Origin: Terriglobales bacterium
GTDB taxonomy: Bacteria > Acidobacteriota > Terriglobia > Terriglobales > Acidobacteriaceae
NCBI GenBank assembly: GCA_015655365.1
Contig: JAATFE010000071.1
Location: 1 to 9,439 of the forward strand
DNA length: 9,439 bases
Direction of reading: 5' to 3'
Shown here: positions 5,553 to 9,439 of the stretch, in pieces
Layout: every line of letters begins with the position of its first letter
How positions within the stretch are numbered: the stretch's first letter is position 1
Notes under the pieces: generated by a model
What the model saw: the letters and a program-made list of their open reading frames with translations, nothing else
Databases searched by the model: none
What the model was told of the DNA's origin: nothing
Program-made: the position numbers and the translations under genes

Positions 5553-7652
5553 TTAGCGGCTGGCCGGCGGTACGGTGGTCGGTTCCAGACCTTTTTCGGC
5601 AGGCTTGAGTCCGGGGACGACGGGCGCGGCCTTCACTTCGCCGGATGCCGCATCCATCAGGTTGATGCCGTAGTGGCGGAGGGTGCTGGCCATGATCTGG
5701 TAGAGGCCGGCGCGATCCCGGGCATAGGCGCCCTGGGCCGCGATGAGATTGTTCTCCGCACCGGCCAGGTTGCGCTGCTGTTGGAGGACGTTGGCGGTGG
5801 TCGAAGCGCCGAGGCGCAGCTTCTTCTCTTCGGCATCGAGGCTTTGCTGGGCAAAGTCCTGAGCCGCGATGGAAGCGACCACCTGCGCACGGTCATTGGT
5901 CAGCGCGAACTGGGCATTGACGACCTGCATGCGGATCTGGGTATACAACTGCTCGAGGCGCAACTCCGACTGACGATACTCAATGAGGGAGCGCGCCTGA
6001 TCGGCTTGTGCGGTGCGGTTGCGAATCGGGATGTTGATGTTGAAGCCGATGCCCTTGTCGGGCGCTGAGTTGTTGAAGGCATGGTCGAACGCGGTTCCGT
6101 ACCCAGTGGAGCCAGTCGGGGTGCAATTATTCAACTGGGTGTTGCAACTGGGGTTGATGGAACCGGCAATGCCCGACCCACCCAAATACCCGAAGATATC
6201 GAATGTGGGCAACAGAGCATTCTTTGCGCCGCGCAGGGTGATCTCATTGTTCTTCAACTGAAGGACGGCCTGTTCCAGTTCGGGACGCTGCTGAAAAGCC
6301 TCCTGGACGAGCGCTTCGATGGGCTGGCTCTCTTCGGGAAGCTGTTCGAGGCTGACGCGGTCAGTGGGAACGACGGCAGCGGCGACCAGGGTTGGATCGT
6401 TCAGGTTGCGCGCCAGGGCCTGCTTGATGATCTGCTGCTGGTAGTTGAGGTTGCTTTGCGAGCTGATGAGCGACTGCTTGTCGGTGGCCACGGCTGAGTC
6501 GGAGTTGACCACATCGAGCGGGGCCAGGGTGCCGATCTCCAACTGCTTGCGGTTATCGGATGCGAGCTTGGTGCTCTGCGCGAGGGATTGCTCCTTGGCC
6601 TGCACATCCTCATAGGCGCTGACGAGGCCCCAGTAGATGCTTTCGACCTGATTGACGGTGTAGAGGATCTGCTGCCGAAAGGACGAATCGGTAATGCGGC
6701 GGTCGTTGATTGCCTGGTAGACAAAGCGCTTGTTGACCCAGATGCCCGCGCCCTGCAAGACGTGCTGGGTGAGGGTGGCCTTGAAGTTGGAACTTATCTG
6801 CGGACTGAGGAGGGTGGTGCCGTTCGATGTGGTGGCATAGGTATTGTCGAACGCTACTTTGAAGTCGGTGCCTGTGACAAAGCCCTGATCGACGGTGAAA
6901 TTGTAGTTGTTGGTGGTGCTGGTGCCGCCGGAGTAGAAGCTGGTGGAGACGGCGCGCTGGCGATCGAACTGAATGGCCGCCGAGATCGAGGGGTCGAGGT
7001 TCTGAGGCGCGGGTCCTGCGCCGGAGGTGGAAAGCACCAAGCCCGAACTGCCCGAAGCCGCGCCGCCGGAGCCGCCGGTGGTGCCGCCAGGGCCGCCGCC
7101 CGAAGTCAGGGTCGTAGACGTTCCGCCCTGGGTGCCGGTCACGACGCCGGAATTGATGCCGCGCAGGGTGGAACCGGCATTGGCGCGGAGCAGATCGGTG
7201 TCGGCAATGTCCAGGTTGTAGCGGGCAATGGCGATGTCGTAGTTGTTCTCAATGGCCAAGGCGATGGCGTCGGAAAGGCTCAGGTAGATTTTGCCGTCCT
7301 TGACCAGATCGGCGAGGCGCACAGAATTTATAAAACTGGCCTTGGCGATGGTGGTGGGCAGGTAACTTCTGATCGGGTTGCCGCGCAGGGACGCGGAGGG
7401 CTGCGAAAAGTCGCGCAGCGACGGACGCAGCGAGTAAGGCTCCGTCAGTACAGGTGCGGGAGTCGAAGGCAGATCGGCCGCCGACTTATCGAGCGAGGCG
7501 GGGGTGGTCTGCTGGGCAAATCCGGAGGGCACTCCTGCCGCCAACGTCAGCATGACCGCCGCAACCGCGCGCAACTTTTTGCCAGTTTGTCCGCGCATGG
7601 TGCGCACAGTCTCATTCTGCTGTTCAAACACACTTAAACCGTACAAATGCAT
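5553..7652 (-). CDS. TolC-family outer membrane efflux protein
   Basis: Outer-membrane/periplasmic channel subunit of a tripartite export system; substrate unknown. The 699-residue protein is much longer than E. coli TolC (about 490). ATG 7650-7652 has GGAGAGG just upstream. A basic stretch then a hydrophobic core (about 25-46) ending GFA-QQ looks like a signal peptide. ATG 7596-7598 (residue 19) would give a more standard signal but has no good ribosome binding site. A Pro-rich lead (about 50-97) precedes the first efflux domain, LSLSDAIALAIENN (about 124-137). A Gly/Ser/Thr-rich insert follows at about 168-215, then long helical heptad-like segments. The second domain half includes EQAVLQLKNNEITLRGAKNA and, near the C-terminus, LQQQRNLAGAENNLIAAQGA. 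No membrane-fusion or inner-membrane pump gene is in the window, so its partners must be elsewhere. Confidence 0.88.
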   Translation of the reverse strand: MHLYGLSVFEQQNETVRTMRGQTGKKLRAVAAVMLTLAAGVPSGFAQQTTPASLDKSAADLPSTPAPVLTEPYSLRPSLRDFSQPSASLRGNPIRSYLPTTIAKASFINSVRLADLVKDGKIYLSLSDAIALAIENNYDIAIARYNLDIADTDLLRANAGSTLRGINSGVVTGTQGGTSTTLTSGGGPGGTTGGSGGAASGSSGLVLSTSGAGPAPQNLDPSISAAIQFDRQRAVSTSFYSGGTSTTNNYNFTVDQGFVTGTDFKVAFDNTYATTSNGTTLLSPQISSNFKATLTQHVLQGAGIWVNKRFVYQAINDRRITDSSFRQQILYTVNQVESIYWGLVSAYEDVQAKEQSLAQSTKLASDNRKQLEIGTLAPLDVVNSDSAVATDKQSLISSQSNLNYQQQIIKQALARNLNDPTLVAAAVVPTDRVSLEQLPEESQPIEALVQEAFQQRPELEQAVLQLKNNEITLRGAKNALLPTFDIFGYLGGSGIAGSINPSCNTQLNNCTPTGSTGYGTAFDHAFNNSAPDKGIGFNINIPIRNRTAQADQARSLIEYRQSELRLEQLYTQIRMQVVNAQFALTNDRAQVVASIAAQDFAQQSLDAEEKKLRLGASTTANVLQQQRNLAGAENNLIAAQGAYARDRAGLYQIMASTLRHYGINLMDAASGEVKAAPVVPGLKPAEKGLEPTTVPPASR

Positions 7653-7961
7653 TGTTCCTCTCCACGAATCGCTGGGGCATGTGGGGTGCCATTCATCAAG
7701 ACGTCTGAAGCGTTTCTCCAGACGCATATTTGTGATTCGCTTGGGCGATTCTCACTTTCGACCCAGCGAGCGGGCTTATCGGTCAATACGCGCGCGGCCT
7801 TCGGTTCGTTCCCGCAGAATTTTTTCGCGGGACGAGTCGAGTTCCCGATCGTGGCGCACCGAGAGTACCCTGCCACATGAGCTTTCCAAAAGGTGAGTAT
7901 ATCCCACGGCCTCTGACGGCTCCGGCAGGCGGACGAGTCAGGTACCCTGTTATCGAAGCCG
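7653..7961. other. Divergent tolC-truA spacer, no clear gene
   Basis: This 309-bp region should hold the promoters for both genes, but I see no convincing -35/-10 pair in either direction. A small hairpin CGTCTG/CAGACG (7702-7707 with 7719-7724) lies in the tolC leader. TTGACC on the minus strand near 7777 lacks a matching -10 box. Reading frames here are short and resemble no protein. Confidence 0.5.
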
Positions 7962-8825
7962 ATGACAGCGAAAGAACTTAAGCAAAGCGAAGCCGAACCG
8001 GAGTTGCAAACCTGGAAGGTGACCGTGGCCTACGACGGGACGGACTTCCGCGGCTGGCAGGTGCAGCCGGGGGAATATACCGTCCAGGGGGAACTGCAAA
8101 AGGCGTTGGGACGGGTGACGGGGGAAACGCCGCTGCCGCAGGGCTCGGGGCGGACGGACGCCGGGGTTCATGCGCTGGCCCAGGTGGCCAGTTTTGCGTT
8201 GAAGGCTCCGATTCCGGAGGAAAACCTGCTGCGCGCGCTAAACCGGACACTGCCAGAGGCGGTTCGGGTGCTGGAGGCAAGAACTGTGCCAAGCACATTT
8301 CATGCACGGCATTCTGCGACGGCCAAGACCTACGCGTACCGGATTTTTCGCGGGGAGATTTGTCCGCCGTTTTTGGCGCGCTACGTTTATGCCTGCCCGT
8401 GGCCCATGGATGTGAGCGCGCTGGAGGAGTCTGCCGCAGTGTTTTTGGGGGAGCACAACTTTTTGAGCTTTGCGGCGAGCGATCCAGATTTGACGACGCG
8501 GAAGCTGGCCCTGGAACCCGATGAGACGCTTGAGGCGCCGAGTGCGGTGAGGACTGTGTACCACTCGGCCTGGGAGCGGCGGCAGGAGGAGGCGGGCGAA
8601 CTGCTGGTTTATCGCGTACGGGGAAACGGCTTTTTGCATCACATGGTGCGGAATCTGGTGGGGACGATGATCGACGTGAGCCGGGGGCATCTGCGGGTGG
8701 GGGATCTGGCCGGGATTTTGGCCGCGCAATGCCGGTCAGCCGCGGGGCCGACCGCGCCCGCACGGGGGCTGATATTGCATTCGGTGGAGTATGAGGAGAC
8801 GGAAGGCACCGGGCAGGCGAAATAG
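7962..8825 (+). CDS. truA: tRNA pseudouridine synthase A
   Basis: Isomerises uridine to pseudouridine at positions 38-40 of the tRNA anticodon arm (EC 5.4.99.12); cytosolic. The 287-residue protein has the N-terminal VAYDGTDFRGWQ (22-33). The catalytic motif GSGRTDAGVHALAQV (61-75) contains the nucleophile D66. TruA-typical ATAKTYAYRIFRG and the C-terminal RGNGFLHHMVRNLVG (the RNA-binding and active-site strand) follow. Length is slightly above the usual 245-270 because of a charged N-terminal tail (residues 1-17) and a small insert in the third quarter. ATG 7962 has only a weak upstream GAAG, so a later start cannot be excluded, but none fits better. The gene is divergent from tolC; the toxin-antitoxin operon begins 62 bp after its stop. 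Confidence 0.94.
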   Translation: MTAKELKQSEAEPELQTWKVTVAYDGTDFRGWQVQPGEYTVQGELQKALGRVTGETPLPQGSGRTDAGVHALAQVASFALKAPIPEENLLRALNRTLPEAVRVLEARTVPSTFHARHSATAKTYAYRIFRGEICPPFLARYVYACPWPMDVSALEESAAVFLGEHNFLSFAASDPDLTTRKLALEPDETLEAPSAVRTVYHSAWERRQEEAGELLVYRVRGNGFLHHMVRNLVGTMIDVSRGHLRVGDLAGILAAQCRSAAGPTAPARGLILHSVEYEETEGTGQAK

Positions 8826-8829
8826 AAGC

Positions 8830-8874
8830 TTTATTTGTGCCCATAAAAGAACTATATTTAGACCGTAAATGGTC
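8830..8874 (+). promoter_or_regulatory. Promoter and likely autoregulatory operator of the toxin-antitoxin operon
   Basis: TATATT (8853-8858) is a good -10 box and stands 17 bases after a weak -35, TTTATT (8830-8835). Overlapping and following it are two small inverted repeats: ATTTA/TAAAT (8856-8870) and GACC/GGTC (8861-8874). An operator across the -10 fits the known autorepression of phd/yefM-type operons; its assignment here is inference. The stretch is AT-rich against GC-rich neighbours. Confidence 0.45.
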
Positions 8875-8887
8875 AGCGGAGGTTTTT

Positions 8888-9166
8888 ATGCGCTTTTCCA
8901 CCCAAATCAAGCCGATCAGCTACGTCAAGGCTCATGCCGCCGAACTTTTGGACCGGATCACCGAAGAGCGGGAGCCGATCGTGATTACCCAAAACGGTGA
9001 GGCAAGGGCTGTGTTAGTGGATGTGGCCAGCTACGAGCAATTGATGGATGAAACCCTGGCGTTGCTCAGAGTTTTGACGCTGGCCGACAAGGAGATCGAT
9101 GCCGGAGCGACGGTCCCGATCGAAGAAGTGATGCAGGAGTTTGGCGTGGAGGCTGCGCAAGCCTGA
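8888..9166 (+). CDS. Type II antitoxin, Phd/YefM family
   Basis: Neutralises the toxin encoded next to it and probably represses the operon by DNA binding. The 92-residue protein has the Phd/YefM N-terminal fold: ISYVKAHAAELLDRITEERE (10-29), then PIVITQNGEARAVLVDVASY (30-49), the strand-turn-strand plus helix that dimerises and binds DNA. The C-terminal part, from about residue 55, is acidic and helical and should be the toxin-binding tail. ATG 8888 has a full GGAGG (8878-8882) five bases upstream. A longer frame from a GTG at 8837 would run through the promoter and is rejected. The stop TGA overlaps the toxin ATG by one base, indicating translational coupling. Confidence 0.9.
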   Translation: MRFSTQIKPISYVKAHAAELLDRITEEREPIVITQNGEARAVLVDVASYEQLMDETLALLRVLTLADKEIDAGATVPIEEVMQEFGVEAAQA

Positions 9167-9439
9167 TGACCTTTGCGGTCCGGTTTACCCTGGGCGCGCG
9201 AGAAGATCTTCGCGCCCTCCATGCCTACATCGCGAAGAACGATTCGCTGGAAAACGCCGATTCCGTGGCGAGGGAGATTGTTCGAGCCGCGTATACATTG
9301 CGGGAATTGCCGGAGCGAGGAGCGTATCCGCCCGAGTTGTTGCGCTTGGGCAGCCACGCCTATCGCGAGATCTTTTTCAAGCCGTATCGCATCTTCTACC
9401 GGATTCGCACGAATACCGTGTTCATTGCCGTGATCGCCG
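9166..9439 (+). CDS. Type II toxin, RelE/ParE superfamily, C-terminus cut by window edge
   Basis: Ninety-one codons are visible from ATG 9166-9168, which overlaps the antitoxin stop (TGATG). The protein matches the RelE/ParE pattern: a basic first strand (VRFTLGAREDL), helices with YIAKNDSLENA (21-31), ELPERGAYPPELLRLG (47-62), and the diagnostic YREIFFKPYRIFYRI (66-80) followed by a TNTVFIAVIA strand. RelE-type members cleave mRNA at the ribosome and ParE-type members inhibit gyrase; the visible sequence does not decide which. The last residues, usually a short Arg-rich tail, lie outside the window, so an intact end cannot be confirmed. A GGAGG at 9148-9152 is 13 bases before the start, rather far, so re-initiation after the antitoxin is likely. 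Confidence 0.88.
   Translation, partial: MTFAVRFTLGAREDLRALHAYIAKNDSLENADSVAREIVRAAYTLRELPERGAYPPELLRLGSHAYREIFFKPYRIFYRIRTNTVFIAVIA

Noticed and set aside
6588..7637. Plus-strand open frame (349 codons), Gly/Ala-rich
   Set aside because: It is antisense to tolC; its Gly/Ala runs are the complement of the low-complexity insert.
7978..8910. Minus-strand open frame (310 codons), Pro/Ser-rich
   Set aside because: It is antisense to truA, composition typical of a shadow, and it crosses the toxin-antitoxin promoter.

Overview
This window looks like bacterial chromosome from an Acidobacteriota-like organism, probably class Terriglobia. That assignment is an inference. It rests on the style of the TolC protein (long N-terminal extension, Gly/Ser/Thr-rich insert), the moderately high GC content, and gene spacers full of short palindromic repeats. 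No rRNA, tRNA, CRISPR array or complete insertion sequence is visible.

Layout, left to right. A minus-strand membrane protein gene begins at 209 and runs off the left edge. A repeat- and terminator-bearing spacer follows. Next, on the minus strand, are ino1 (myo-inositol-1-phosphate synthase, 704-2047) and, 114 bp upstream of it, a DedA-family membrane protein (2162-2800); the two may be co-transcribed. A spacer at 2801-3794 is packed with three kinds of small palindromic element. The plus-strand aroA (class II EPSP synthase) follows, best started at a TTG at 3795. The convergent aroA-tolC spacer (5097-5552) holds further copies of the same element families and a strong bidirectional terminator. 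A large minus-strand TolC-family outer-membrane protein (5553-7652) is divergent from plus-strand truA (7962-8825). The window ends with a Phd/YefM antitoxin (8888-9166) and an overlapping RelE/ParE toxin cut by the right edge.

The genes are mostly unrelated housekeeping functions: inositol phosphate synthesis, shikimate pathway, envelope export and tRNA modification. The only clear functional pair is the toxin-antitoxin operon. ino1 and dedA may be linked through membrane lipid metabolism, but that is inference.

The most interesting material is in the spacers. Two families of roughly 110-120 bp elements recur in the same order and orientation at two loci. Their stem arms differ in sequence between copies, yet base pairing is kept by matched changes on both arms. 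A third, TA-flanked MITE-like element appears to have inserted into the end of one of them. One copy also supplies the stop codon of ino1.
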